Assembly (NCBI GenBank): GCA_022729755.1 | Contig: DZAZ01000005.1 | Coordinates: 1 to 57,730, forward strand | Direction of reading: 5' to 3' | Origin: Helicobacter cetorum | Lineage (GTDB): Bacteria; Campylobacterota; Campylobacteria; Campylobacterales; BB28 | Length of the DNA stretch: 57,730 nt | In this document: positions 16,474-25,258 of the stretch, in pieces | Layout of the letters: every line of letters begins with the position of its first letter | How positions within the stretch are numbered: the first letter of the stretch is position 1 | Program-made: the position numbers and the translations under genes | Notes under the pieces: model-generated | Database searches by the model: none | Told to the model about the DNA's origin: nothing | Seen by the model: only the letters and a program-made list of their open reading frames with translations

Positions 16474-17655
16474 TTAAGTTCTATAATCAGCATTTATTTT
16501 AACATATTCATAACCTAAATCGCAACCAAAAGAGGTAAATTCACCTTCACCTAAGCCTAAATTACAAATAATCTTAAACTCATCTTTATTCATTACTTTA
16601 CTAGCTTTTGCTTCATTTTCTTTATCAAAATAGATATTGCCTCTATCATAAATTAATATATCTTCAAAGTAAATTTTAAGTGTCGTCTCATCACAATCAC
16701 ATCCACTAGCTCCAATTGTTGAAGCAATTCTTCCCCAATTTGGGTCTTTTCCAAAGATTGCAGTTTTAACTAAAAGTGAAGTTGATAGAGCTTTGCTAAT
16801 TTTTTTAGCTTCCTCTAAGTTTTTCGCACCTTTTACATTAAATGCTACAACTGAATTAGCACCTTCTCCATCTTTTACAATTAAAATTGCTAACTTTTGC
16901 ATAATAATTTTCAGAGCTTGTTTAAAAGCATCTTTATTATAAATTGCTTTTTGATTTGAAAGAAGTAGTACTGTATCATTTGTAGAAGTATCTCCATCCA
17001 CACTAATAGCATTAAAACTAATTTCATTTATTTCATTTAAAATTTCTCTCATCTCATCTTTAGGAATTGCACTATCAGTTGCAATAAAACAGAGCATTGT
17101 AGCCATTGCTGGATTTATCATTCCAGCTCCTTTTGCACTTGCTCCAATTCTAAATTTTTCGCCACTATCAAGCACAACTTCAAGTGCAATCTCTTTAGCA
17201 AAAGCATCAGTTGTCATAATTGCTTGTGAAAGATTTGAGCCATTTTTTGTATTCAAATCAAACTTATCCATAGCATTTATAATTTTTTCTTTTGGAAGTC
17301 TTACACCAATAACACCAGTTGAACTCATAATTGGGTTAATTACATTAAATTTATCTTTTGCAATGCTTAAAACTTCGTCAATATCATTAATTCCAGCTTC
17401 ACCCGTCATTGCATTTGCATTTTTAGCATTAATCAAAACAAAATTTGTTTTAAAATAGCCATATTTTTTAAAGTGTTTAATTGGAGCTGCTTGAAACTTA
17501 TTTGTGGTAAAAATAGCTTCTACTTCACACAAAGTATCTGAATAAATAAAACTTACATCAAATTTATCATTTGGCTTTAATCCAGCACTTACTCCATCAC
17601 AAAAAAAACCCTCAACTGCCGAAATTCCACCATCAATTGGAAATATATTAAACAT
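16474..17655 (-). CDS. argJ: Glutamate N-acetyltransferase / amino-acid acetyltransferase
   Basis: Moves the acetyl group from N-acetylornithine to glutamate in the cyclic arginine pathway. The precursor self-cleaves before the nucleophilic threonine in the AMATMLCF segment (about residue 182), making alpha and beta chains. GAGMINPAMATML and DGDTSTNDT are both present. Length 393 is normal. The start overlaps the end of the K+ channel gene by 8 bases, so the two are coupled. Whether it has full (bifunctional) activity cannot be told from sequence. Confidence 0.93.
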   Translation of the reverse strand: MFNIFPIDGGISAVEGFFCDGVSAGLKPNDKFDVSFIYSDTLCEVEAIFTTNKFQAAPIKHFKKYGYFKTNFVLINAKNANAMTGEAGINDIDEVLSIAKDKFNVINPIMSSTGVIGVRLPKEKIINAMDKFDLNTKNGSNLSQAIMTTDAFAKEIALEVVLDSGEKFRIGASAKGAGMINPAMATMLCFIATDSAIPKDEMREILNEINEISFNAISVDGDTSTNDTVLLLSNQKAIYNKDAFKQALKIIMQKLAILIVKDGEGANSVVAFNVKGAKNLEEAKKISKALSTSLLVKTAIFGKDPNWGRIASTIGASGCDCDETTLKIYFEDILIYDRGNIYFDKENEAKASKVMNKDEFKIICNLGLGEGEFTSFGCDLGYEYVKINADYRT

Positions 17656-18778
17656 ATTTTAACTCCTCTGGTTTTTCTTTCATTCTTATCATTTTTTTAG
17701 CTTTTATAATATCTTTTGAAGTTCCAACGACTAACAATCTTGATTCAACTGTAATTATGGTATCACCTTTTGGCATAGGAATTAATTTACCATCTCTTTG
17801 AATAACACCTATAACACTGACATTCGCAACTTCTCTTAAGTGTGTCTCTTTCAATTTTTTTAAAATTAACCAACTTTCTCTTGGAACTCCAATCTCTTCA
17901 ATGTCAATAGGAGTATCTTTTTTGTATAAAAATGACTCTAAAATGTTTTCCATCTCTGGACGAATTGCCATTGCACTTACTCTTTGAGCCATTAATTTAG
18001 TCGGTGAAACTACACTATCAGCTCCCAATTTTTTTAATTTTTCTATATCATTTAGAGTTTCAGCATTTGCAATAATGTGATAAGCCTTTCTACCAATCTC
18101 TTTTTCAAAAAGCCTAACTGAAGCGATTTGTGCGATATTGTCGGCTATATTGTTTGATAGAGTTATTACACCCTTTGCACTTGACATATAGGATTTTAAA
18201 AGTGCTAATTCAGTATGAGGTTCATCTTTTATAAAATATGGATATCCATACTTCATAGCTAACTCTTCGAGATTTTCAGATGGGTCAATTACAACAAAAG
18301 GGATGTGCGAATCGCGAAATTGTCTTGCAAGTTGAATAGTGTACTCATTGTGATAGCAAATAACAAAGTGATTTTTTAGTCTTGCTATTTTATATAACAT
18401 TTTTCTTTCCTTTAAAAGCCTACGTAAATCGCCTTTATTAATAACTTCAATAACAACACCAATCGAAAAAGTAACAGTTAATAATCCAAATAACATTAAT
18501 GCGACTGTAAATTGTTGTCCTAAAGGTGAAAATTCACTCTCTTTTAATGCACCAAAACCAGTTGTAGTAAAAGTGTAGCCAGATTGAAAAATAGCATCAT
18601 TTAAAGAGTAATCTTCTATCCAAACATAACCTAATGTGCCAAACATCATTATGAGAATAACTAATACAATAGGAAGTCTAAATGGTTTTAATTGTGAGTA
18701 TATATCACCTGAAAGGCTTATTTGAGGTTTTTTTTCTTTTTCCCAAGCTTTGATTTTTTGTTTGTCTAATTTATCCAA
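17648..18778 (-). CDS. RCK-domain potassium channel (HpKchA-like)
   Basis: Two-helix K+ channel subunit with a cytoplasmic RCK/TrkA gate. First membrane helix about 34-53, pore helix and selectivity filter TTTGFG at 71-76, second helix about 86-113, then TrkA-N (about 134-250) and TrkA-C (about 275-365). The filter is GFG rather than GYG, seen in some prokaryotic channels. The usual GxGxxG of TrkA-N is replaced (ICYHNEYTIQLA), so NAD binding is doubtful. The neighbour is rpmB, as with H. pylori HP0490 (HpKchA) and HP0491 from memory. Confidence 0.85.
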   Translation of the reverse strand: MDKLDKQKIKAWEKEKKPQISLSGDIYSQLKPFRLPIVLVILIMMFGTLGYVWIEDYSLNDAIFQSGYTFTTTGFGALKESEFSPLGQQFTVALMLFGLLTVTFSIGVVIEVINKGDLRRLLKERKMLYKIARLKNHFVICYHNEYTIQLARQFRDSHIPFVVIDPSENLEELAMKYGYPYFIKDEPHTELALLKSYMSSAKGVITLSNNIADNIAQIASVRLFEKEIGRKAYHIIANAETLNDIEKLKKLGADSVVSPTKLMAQRVSAMAIRPEMENILESFLYKKDTPIDIEEIGVPRESWLILKKLKETHLREVANVSVIGVIQRDGKLIPMPKGDTIITVESRLLVVGTSKDIIKAKKMIRMKEKPEELKYV

Positions 18779-18814
18779 ATTTTAAACTCAAAAAGGCAAG
18801 AGCCTTTTATTATT

Positions 18815-19012
18815 TTAAGCTAAAAGATTTTTTTTCTTCATTGTTCTTAAAGTTGAAGCCGCAACTCTAATTTTTGCTGTAGTACCATCTTCTAATTTAA
18901 CTCTAATTGTTCTTAAATTTGGTAAAAATCTTCTTTTTGTTCTATTGTTAGCATGACTTACATTGTTGCCAACCATTGGACCTTTACCAGTTACAAAACA
19001 TCTCTTTGCCAT
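18815..19012 (-). CDS. rpmB: 50S ribosomal protein L28
   Basis: Large-subunit protein of 65 residues starting [12 protein letters not shown], the standard L28 opening. I use the ATG at 19012, which has AAGAGG nine bases upstream; a longer in-frame start at 19045 adds 11 residues not seen in the family. It is followed by the K+ channel gene after 36 bases. Confidence 0.95.
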   Translation of the reverse strand: MAKRCFVTGKGPMVGNNVSHANNRTKRRFLPNLRTIRVKLEDGTTAKIRVAASTLRTMKKKNLLA

Positions 19013-19065
19013 AATATTGCCTCTTTTTATAAATTTTTTGGGCAATTGTACTTAAAGTTAACAAA

Positions 19066-19071
19066 ATTATA
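19066..19071 (-). promoter_or_regulatory. -10 box upstream of rpmB
   Basis: Minus-strand TATAAT in AAGTTATAATTTTG, about 54 bases before the rpmB start. It probably drives rpmB, the K+ channel gene and argJ. Confidence 0.55.
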
Positions 19072-19135
19072 ACTTAATATAAAAAACAGATTTATTTTGA
19101 TAAACTTAATGATATATTATATAAAGGAGTTAAAA

Positions 19136-21664
19136 ATGGTAATTAAATCACTTTTAGTTGGTTCTTTGATGGCAGTTTCGCTAAGTGCAGAGTTGGTTAA
19201 TTTAAAAGAGGGTTGGAATTTAGTTGGATTGTCAAATTCTATAAAAATAGATACATTAAAAGCTGAAAATCCAAATATTCAAAAAGTTTTTATTTATAAA
19301 AATGAGTTTTTAGAAAGTGGCGAAATTAAACCAGCTGATGGGGTTTGGATACATAGTGCTAAAGATGCAGAGTTGTATATAAAAGATGAGGATTTAGCTA
19401 AAGATACAGAGTTTAAAGAAGAGGCTAGAGTTGATAAAATCGAATTAGTAAAAGGTTGGAATTTAATTTCACTTCCGATAAATAGTGCAATTTCTCCGAA
19501 AATATTTAAAAATGTGAGTGTTGTTTGGAAGTATCAAAATGGAAAATGGAATAAATATGGTGGAAGCGAGGATAGTGAATATCCAAAAATTGATGTAATT
19601 GGAAGTGGTGAAGGATTTTGGATAAATTCAAATGAAGCTCAAACTATCTATTTAAGTGATGAGGAAGCAAAACTTACAAATTTTAATTCTGATAGTGAAA
19701 TGAATGAGTATTTAAGTGCAATGGTAAATTATAATCATAGCTATAGAAATACCCAAAATAACTATTTACCTTATTATACAAGTACAAGTGGAGGAGTGGC
19801 AATGCCTACGGCTGTACCAGCAGCACCAGAGGTTGTTGCTTCAAACTCAAGCTCATCAGGAGATTTAGGTTCAGGAGGTATAAAAGTAGATGATGCAACA
19901 ACTACAAATCTTCAAGAAGAAGGAGTTGATGAAGCTGATATTGTAAAAAATGATAATGAAAAAATATTTTACTTACCTTCAACTCCGATTTATTCATCAT
20001 ATTCTGTAAATGAAATTTATGTAAATACTTTTGAGAGAATTTTAGCAGGTCAAAAAGAGAAATTAACTTCTATTAAAGTCAATCAGAGACCAAATGAGTT
20101 ATATTTAATCGATAATAAATTAATTGCAATTTATCCAAATAATTATAACTTTTGGGGATATTGGAAAAGTATTGATTATGGGATTTGGAGTGAAAGTAGT
20201 AAAATTGAAGTTTATGATGTAAGAGATTTAGCTAATATCACAAAAATAAATGAGTATAAAATCGATGGAAATATAGTTGATAGTAGAGTTACAAATAATA
20301 AACTATATTTAGTTACTCGATTTATGCCTTATGTTGAGGTTGAGTATCCAAAAACTTACTTAGATTGCGGAAATAATTCAATAAGTGATAGTTCATCAAG
20401 TGGTGGTGGAGTTCTAATTAAACCAGAATCTAACACACCTAAACCATATAATGACCAATGTTATTTTTATCCAAAAGATGAAAACGGCTCTGCTTACATA
20501 CTTGATTATAACAATCCTATTTTAAAAACGGAACATTTAAAACCAACTATTTTAAACACTGAAAATAATAGTTCAAGAGAAATTCCAACTGCACAAACTC
20601 TTTATGCCCCAGCAAAATTTAATCAAGCAAGTTTTATAACTTCAATTACTTCATTTGATATAAATGACACTACAAAACAAGAGAGTATGTCGGTTGTCGG
20701 TGGAAGTTCTACAATTTATGCAAGTAATAAAGCAATTTATGTAACAAGTGAAGAGTATCCAATCTATTTTGGTTGGGGTTCTTATCAAAATAGAACTTCA
20801 ATTTATAAATTTTCAATAGAAAATGCCATAAGTTACAATGGTAAAACTTTTATTGATGGAAATATATTAAATCAATTTAGTTTAAGTGAACACAATAATA
20901 TTTTAAGAGTAGCCTCAACTACGGGTTGGAATTGGAGAAGTGATACGGATAATATAGTTTCAACAATCAAAGAAGAAAGTGCTAATCTTAGTGTTTTAGG
21001 AAAACTTAGTGGACTTGGAAAAGAGGGTGAAACTATAAGGGGAGTTAGATTTTTAGGTAATAGAGGTTTTGTAGTTACTTTTAGACAAACTGACCCACTT
21101 TATACAATCGATTTAAGCGACCCAATTAATCCAAAAAAAGTTGGAGAACTTAGCATTAATGGTTACTCTTCATATTTTCATCCAATTGATGAAAATAGAA
21201 TTCTCTCAATCGGAAGAGATGCCGATGAAAACGGAAACACAAAAGGTGTTCAAATTCAACTTTTTAATATAAGTGATTTTGCAAATCCTTCTTTAGCCGA
21301 TAAAATTACAATTGGTCAGGATTGGAGTACTAACTCTGAAGCAGTAGATAATCACAAAGCATTTACTTATAGAGATGGTGATAAATTATTCGGATTTCCA
21401 ATAAGTGAGTATTATGAGCGAAATTCAACTATCATTAATGGTGAAGTTTACTATCCTGAATATCGATGGGCTTATAGAAACTATTTTGATATGTATCAAG
21501 TAAATGGTATGAAAATAGATAAAATTGATAAAGTTGATGGAAATGCTTCAAGTTATGATGTTTATAATAACCAAAGAGGAATAATTTTTACAAATAATAA
21601 TAAAGATTATGGACTTTATATTGCAGGTGGTGAAATGTATGTAAAAGAGATAATTAAAAAGTAA
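19136..21664 (+). CDS. Exported protein with PF09826-type beta-propeller domain
   Basis: A secreted or surface protein of 842 residues. The start at 19136 follows AAAGGAG and yields a signal peptide (MVIKSLLVGSLMAVSLSA). Two repeats follow, each opening with a tryptophan motif (LKEGWNLVGL and LVKGWNLISL), each about 90 residues. After a Ser/Gly/Pro-rich linker (about 215-250) comes the hallmark of the Beta_propel family: TNLQEEGVDEADIVKNDNEKIFY. The rest forms propeller blades to the C-terminus. Its role is unknown; the family occurs in archaea and bacteria. A terminator follows directly. Confidence 0.8.
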   Translation: MVIKSLLVGSLMAVSLSAELVNLKEGWNLVGLSNSIKIDTLKAENPNIQKVFIYKNEFLESGEIKPADGVWIHSAKDAELYIKDEDLAKDTEFKEEARVDKIELVKGWNLISLPINSAISPKIFKNVSVVWKYQNGKWNKYGGSEDSEYPKIDVIGSGEGFWINSNEAQTIYLSDEEAKLTNFNSDSEMNEYLSAMVNYNHSYRNTQNNYLPYYTSTSGGVAMPTAVPAAPEVVASNSSSSGDLGSGGIKVDDATTTNLQEEGVDEADIVKNDNEKIFYLPSTPIYSSYSVNEIYVNTFERILAGQKEKLTSIKVNQRPNELYLIDNKLIAIYPNNYNFWGYWKSIDYGIWSESSKIEVYDVRDLANITKINEYKIDGNIVDSRVTNNKLYLVTRFMPYVEVEYPKTYLDCGNNSISDSSSSGGGVLIKPESNTPKPYNDQCYFYPKDENGSAYILDYNNPILKTEHLKPTILNTENNSSREIPTAQTLYAPAKFNQASFITSITSFDINDTTKQESMSVVGGSSTIYASNKAIYVTSEEYPIYFGWGSYQNRTSIYKFSIENAISYNGKTFIDGNILNQFSLSEHNNILRVASTTGWNWRSDTDNIVSTIKEESANLSVLGKLSGLGKEGETIRGVRFLGNRGFVVTFRQTDPLYTIDLSDPINPKKVGELSINGYSSYFHPIDENRILSIGRDADENGNTKGVQIQLFNISDFANPSLADKITIGQDWSTNSEAVDNHKAFTYRDGDKLFGFPISEYYERNSTIINGEVYYPEYRWAYRNYFDMYQVNGMKIDKIDKVDGNASSYDVYNNQRGIIFTNNNKDYGLYIAGGEMYVKEIIKK

Positions 21665-21688
21665 AGTTAAAAACTTTACTCTTTTTTT
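21660..21688 (+). terminator. Rho-independent terminator after the beta-propeller gene
   Basis: Stem AGTAAAGTT / AACTTTACT (21660-21668 and 21672-21680), loop AAA, then CTTTTTTT. It covers both the plus-strand stop codon and the end of the convergent nifA-like gene. Confidence 0.85.
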
Positions 21689-23022
21689 AGTGCAGGTAAA
21701 AGTAGTAACATTTCTTTATCTGTAATTCCTTCAGGAGTTCCCATTAATACAACTCTTTCTATTGTGTTTTGAAGTTCTCTTATATTTCCAGGCCACGGAT
21801 AAGCACATAAAGTATCCATTGCTTTTGGAGTTATAATAACTTCTCGTTTATGGTTTTTTATAGCTGTTTCTAAAAAGAAGTTTACAAGTAATTTTATATC
21901 ATCACCTCTTTCTCTAAGTGCTGGTAAATTTATAGGAATTACATTTAATCTATAATATAAATCTTCCCTAAATTTGCCCTCTTGCACCATTTTTTCAAGA
22001 TTTCTATTTGTAGCGGCAACTATTCTTACATTTACTTTAATGGTTTTACTTCCTCCAACTCGCTCAAATTCTCGCTCTTGCAAAACTCTTAAAAGTTTAA
22101 CTTGTAAATTTGGACTGATATCGCCTATTTCATCTAAAAAAAGTGTTCCTTTATCAGCTAATTCAAATCTACCTTTTCGCATCTCTTTTGCATCTGTAAA
22201 AGCTCCTTTTTCGTGTCCAAAAAGTTCACTCTCAAGTAAAGTTTCAGTAATTGCTGCACAATTTATTTTCACAAAAGGCTCATTTGCTCTATTACTTCTT
22301 TTATGAATTGCTGCTGCGATAAGCTCTTTTCCCGTACCTGTTTCACCTCTGACTAAAATAGTGACATTTGTAGATGCAATTCGCTCTATTATTTTATATA
22401 CATCTTGCATTTTAGTACTTTCGCCAACAATATCCCCGAAATTATGGACTTTTGCATCCCATTCCATCTTATAATATAGTTTTAAATCTTTTAACTTTTC
22501 TCGCTCACTTTTTATCATTTTATATGAGTTTATAGCTTGTGCAAAAATTGAGCTGATAATAGTCAAAATTCTAATTGTATCATCAAAACTAATTTGAGTA
22601 CTTTTCATCAAACTAGCACCAAGAACTCCTATAACTTTATCATTTATCAACATCGGAACGGCAATATATGAGATAGTATTTGCATCTTTATTACCACTTT
22701 TATTTAAAAATATCAAATCAGTATGAACATTACTAACAACAATAGGTTCTTTTTTAAGAGCTGCCAAACCAGTAGCACCCTCACCAATGCGATATTTTGC
22801 TAAATTTTCTTGCATTTTATTAAAATCAATTGAGCTAAAAATTTCCAAAATATCATCTTCAAGTGTATAAATTACACTTTTATGAAGTGAAAGTTTTGTT
22901 TTTAAAATTTTTAATGCTTTTTGTAGTGTATTTTCTAATTCTATATTATTTGATACAAGTAGTGCAATTTCATAAAGTGTTGCTAACTCCTCTTTAATTA
23001 AACACTCATTTTCACAATTCAC
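21676..23022 (-). CDS. nifA: NifA-type sigma54 activator without a DNA-binding domain
   Basis: Activator of sigma54 RNA polymerase. Order: an N-terminal GAF sensor domain (about 20-165), then the AAA+ domain with Walker A GETGTGKE (226-233), the sigma54-contacting GAFTDA loop (273-278), Walker B TLFLDEI (293-299) and the arginine-rich sensor region. The protein ends at residue 448 just after the AAA+ domain (...[10 protein letters not shown]); the usual C-terminal Fis-type helix-turn-helix is missing. H. pylori FlgR and Chlamydia CtcC are known activators without such a domain. It sits downstream of nifQ- and nifX-like genes, hence the NifA name; other sigma54 targets are possible. Confidence 0.8.
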   Translation of the reverse strand: MNCENECLIKEELATLYEIALLVSNNIELENTLQKALKILKTKLSLHKSVIYTLEDDILEIFSSIDFNKMQENLAKYRIGEGATGLAALKKEPIVVSNVHTDLIFLNKSGNKDANTISYIAVPMLINDKVIGVLGASLMKSTQISFDDTIRILTIISSIFAQAINSYKMIKSEREKLKDLKLYYKMEWDAKVHNFGDIVGESTKMQDVYKIIERIASTNVTILVRGETGTGKELIAAAIHKRSNRANEPFVKINCAAITETLLESELFGHEKGAFTDAKEMRKGRFELADKGTLFLDEIGDISPNLQVKLLRVLQEREFERVGGSKTIKVNVRIVAATNRNLEKMVQEGKFREDLYYRLNVIPINLPALRERGDDIKLLVNFFLETAIKNHKREVIITPKAMDTLCAYPWPGNIRELQNTIERVVLMGTPEGITDKEMLLLLPALKKE

Positions 23023-23099
23023 ACTAAATCCTTTTTAGAAAATAATAGTTTAATTCTACTATTTTTTAATCACTTAATTTAATAAAAGCTGTTTATTTT

Positions 23100-23471
23100 T
23101 TAAACATTCCTATTTAAGATAGCTTTTAACCAAAGTGGAGGATTTGTGTTTATGAGATTTAATAATTTATCCAAAAATTCATTCATACTTTCATTTTCAT
23201 TTGTGGTTTTTAGTGGGAAAATATTTGCACTTTTGAGCATTATTGAAGCTTTTGGTCCAACTTGAGAGACACAAACTATATTTGCTTTTGAAATAGAATT
23301 AATTTTATAATTTAATTTTTCACTTTCATCTTCAAGTTCTAGCGAACTATCGATAGTTTCCAAAAAATTAAATTTATTATTTTTTAACTCATATAGATAA
23401 AACTTTTTACACCAACCAAAATGCTCATTAATATGAACTCCATCACAACTTGCAAATGCTATTTTTATCAT
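23100..23471 (-). CDS. nifX: NifX/NifB-type iron-molybdenum cofactor binding protein
   Basis: A 123-residue protein of the dinitrogenase iron-molybdenum cofactor family, whose members carry FeMo-co or its precursor NifB-co. Visible landmarks are the opening IKIAFAS.DG..INEHFG, the FYLYEL strand, SKANIVCVSQVGPKA in the middle, and a C-terminal NPPLWLKAIL that resembles the NPPPWL tail of NifX. It starts in a 4-base overlap with the nifQ-like gene. NifY is an alternative label. Confidence 0.8.
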   Translation of the reverse strand: MIKIAFASCDGVHINEHFGWCKKFYLYELKNNKFNFLETIDSSLELEDESEKLNYKINSISKANIVCVSQVGPKASIMLKSANIFPLKTTNENESMNEFLDKLLNLINTNPPLWLKAILNRNV

Positions 23472-23770
23472 ATTTCACATCCAAAACAGTTTTTTTTATC
23501 ATAACAAAATTCACAAGCTGGAGCAATATCTTCGATAGTATCAAATAAAAACTTTTTCCATCTTATATCTTTTGGTTTTATATCAGCCAAAGGTTTAAAA
23601 TGAGTTTGCATTAATTCGTTCATATTCTCTCTATTTAAAAGCCCTAAATCTTGGTATAAATGATTCATTAAAATAGATTTTTGTGCGATTTTTAAAGCCA
23701 ACTCTCTTGACTCTTCACTTTCAGTAAAACTTAATAAAAGTGATTCTATTTTAAAAACTTTTTTTTCCAT
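23468..23770 (-). CDS. nifQ: NifQ-like protein, short form
   Basis: NifQ brings molybdenum for nitrogenase cofactor synthesis through a cysteine-bound Mo-Fe-S cluster. This 100-residue protein keeps the typical C-terminal block: RWKKF (70-74) and ACEFCYDKKNCFG with Cys86, Cys89 and Cys95. NifQ usually has C-x4-C-x2-C-x5-C; here the first position is Asp81 rather than Cys, but an extra Cys98 follows (CFGC). It is also shorter than classic NifQ (about 170-190 residues). First gene of a nif operon behind a -24/-12 promoter. Confidence 0.7.
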   Translation of the reverse strand: MEKKVFKIESLLLSFTESEESRELALKIAQKSILMNHLYQDLGLLNRENMNELMQTHFKPLADIKPKDIRWKKFLFDTIEDIAPACEFCYDKKNCFGCEI

Positions 23771-23806
23771 AATTTAATCTTTATTATTTAATTTACTTAT
23801 GATAAT

Positions 23807-23822
23807 TGCAATAACTATTCCA
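23807..23822 (-). promoter_or_regulatory. Sigma54 (-24/-12) promoter of the nifQ-nifX-nifA operon
   Basis: Minus strand TGGAATAGTTATTGCA fits the consensus TGGCAC-N5-TTGCW, with GG and GC exactly ten bases apart. Transcription would begin near 23796, 26 bases before the nifQ start. A matching element lies before nifT with the same leader length. Confidence 0.75.
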
Positions 23823-23886
23823 CTTACTTTATTTTTTAATTTTTTTTTGTATTATTAATAATTAATTTATTATAGGAGAAAGTGTA

Positions 23887-25209
23887 ATGAGAAGCTTATT
23901 TTATTTAGTTTTTATATTTTCTATAACTTTATTTGCTAAAAGTTATAATGTTTCAAATGTTTCAGAGTTAAGAGTAGCATTAAATGAAGTTTTAAGCTCA
24001 AAAGAGAGCGACGAAATTATTTTAGAAAAAGGGTATTATAAAAGTAATTTTGATAAAAATGGCTCATTTGGTGGAAAAATATTATATCCAAAAACATTAA
24101 CTATTAGTGCAAAAGATGGGCTTAGTTATAAAGATATTGTTTTAAATGGAGCTGGAGAAAATTCTGTTTTATCTTTTAGCGATACAAAAAATTCACATTT
24201 AATATTAAAAAATATTTCTATTATCAATGGAAACAATGAAGAGAGTTATGGTGGAGGAGTTTTTTTTGATGCAAATTTGACAATTCAAAATTGTAAAATT
24301 GCAAATAATATAAGCGAAGATAGTGGAGGTGGGATTTATGGAAAAATTGTAACTATTATTAATTCTAATATTTATAATAATATTAGTGTAAATAATGGTG
24401 GTGGAATTTATGCTAATGAAGTTTATATAAAAAATTCTACTATAAATGATAATATTAGCAATAATAACGGTGCGGGTGTTTATACAAAAGTAGCAAAAAT
24501 TGAAAATTCAAGCATTAAAGATAATATAAGCGATAATAGTGGTGGTGGGATTTATGGAAAGATTGTTGAAGTTTTAAATTCTGAAATTTTAAATAATGCA
24601 AATGATAGTTTTGGAGGTGGAATTTATGGACCTCGTTCAGCTGTTATAAGAGTAATTAATTCAACTATTAAAGCAAATGCGAATGATAACGATGGTGGCG
24701 GAGTTTATGGAAGTAGATATTCTGATATTTTTATTTTAAATTCACATATTATTCAAAATAGTGTAAAACAGAGAGGTGCTGGGGTTTTTGGAGATTGGTA
24801 TAGTGATATTGTGATAGTAAATTCAAATATTTCAAATAACATTAGCAATAAAGTAGGAACGGCAATTTATGGCGATAAAATTTCACATATTAGTTTAATT
24901 AATTCAAATATTATAGAAAATAAAAATCCGCAAAAATTGGCTTCTATTCATGGAAGTGGACTATTTTTAAACTCTTTAATTGATACTACTATCAATTTTA
25001 GCGATAACTCTAAAGTTTATTATAGTTATTTTATAGATGATAATAATTCAGAATTTAATATAACTAAACAAAATAATCTTTCAAGCATTAAAATTGTAGA
25101 TAAAGGCTTAAGTGTGAATGATAAAAGCTTTAAAGATTTACTAGAAATTGAAATTTTAAACGATAGTGTGAGAGAAGAGATATTTAAAAATTTAAATAAT
25201 CAAAAATGA
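23887..25209 (+). CDS. Exported right-handed beta-helix protein
   Basis: A 440-residue protein with a signal peptide (about 1-17, LFA|KS). From about residue 110 to 330 it has some ten imperfect repeats of 20-25 residues with GGGIYG, followed by asparagine-rich turns (NNISxNxG), the pattern of polymorphic-membrane-protein-like parallel beta-helices. The repeat DNA at 24301-24720 is likewise repetitive. No autotransporter barrel or membrane anchor is seen at the C-terminus, so it is probably periplasmic or secreted by another route. Function unknown. AGGAG ribosome-binding site; divergent from the nifQ operon. Confidence 0.75.
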   Translation: MRSLFYLVFIFSITLFAKSYNVSNVSELRVALNEVLSSKESDEIILEKGYYKSNFDKNGSFGGKILYPKTLTISAKDGLSYKDIVLNGAGENSVLSFSDTKNSHLILKNISIINGNNEESYGGGVFFDANLTIQNCKIANNISEDSGGGIYGKIVTIINSNIYNNISVNNGGGIYANEVYIKNSTINDNISNNNGAGVYTKVAKIENSSIKDNISDNSGGGIYGKIVEVLNSEILNNANDSFGGGIYGPRSAVIRVINSTIKANANDNDGGGVYGSRYSDIFILNSHIIQNSVKQRGAGVFGDWYSDIVIVNSNISNNISNKVGTAIYGDKISHISLINSNIIENKNPQKLASIHGSGLFLNSLIDTTINFSDNSKVYYSYFIDDNNSEFNITKQNNLSSIKIVDKGLSVNDKSFKDLLEIEILNDSVREEIFKNLNNQK

Positions 25210-25228
25210 GTTTCAAAAATTTTTTTGA

Positions 25229-25234
25229 TATAAT
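25229..25234 (+). promoter_or_regulatory. -10 box upstream of kdsA
   Basis: TATAAT in TTTGATATAATCGC, 24 bases before the kdsA ATG. It probably drives kdsA and the exbB/exbD pair. Confidence 0.6.
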
Positions 25235-25258
25235 CGCAAAAAATATTAAGGAACTTAA

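Noticed and set aside
24301-24720. CRISPR-like spacing from regular repeats.
   Set aside because: The repeats are translated GGGIYG units of a beta-helix protein, not identical palindromic repeats with unique spacers. No CRISPR array was found anywhere.
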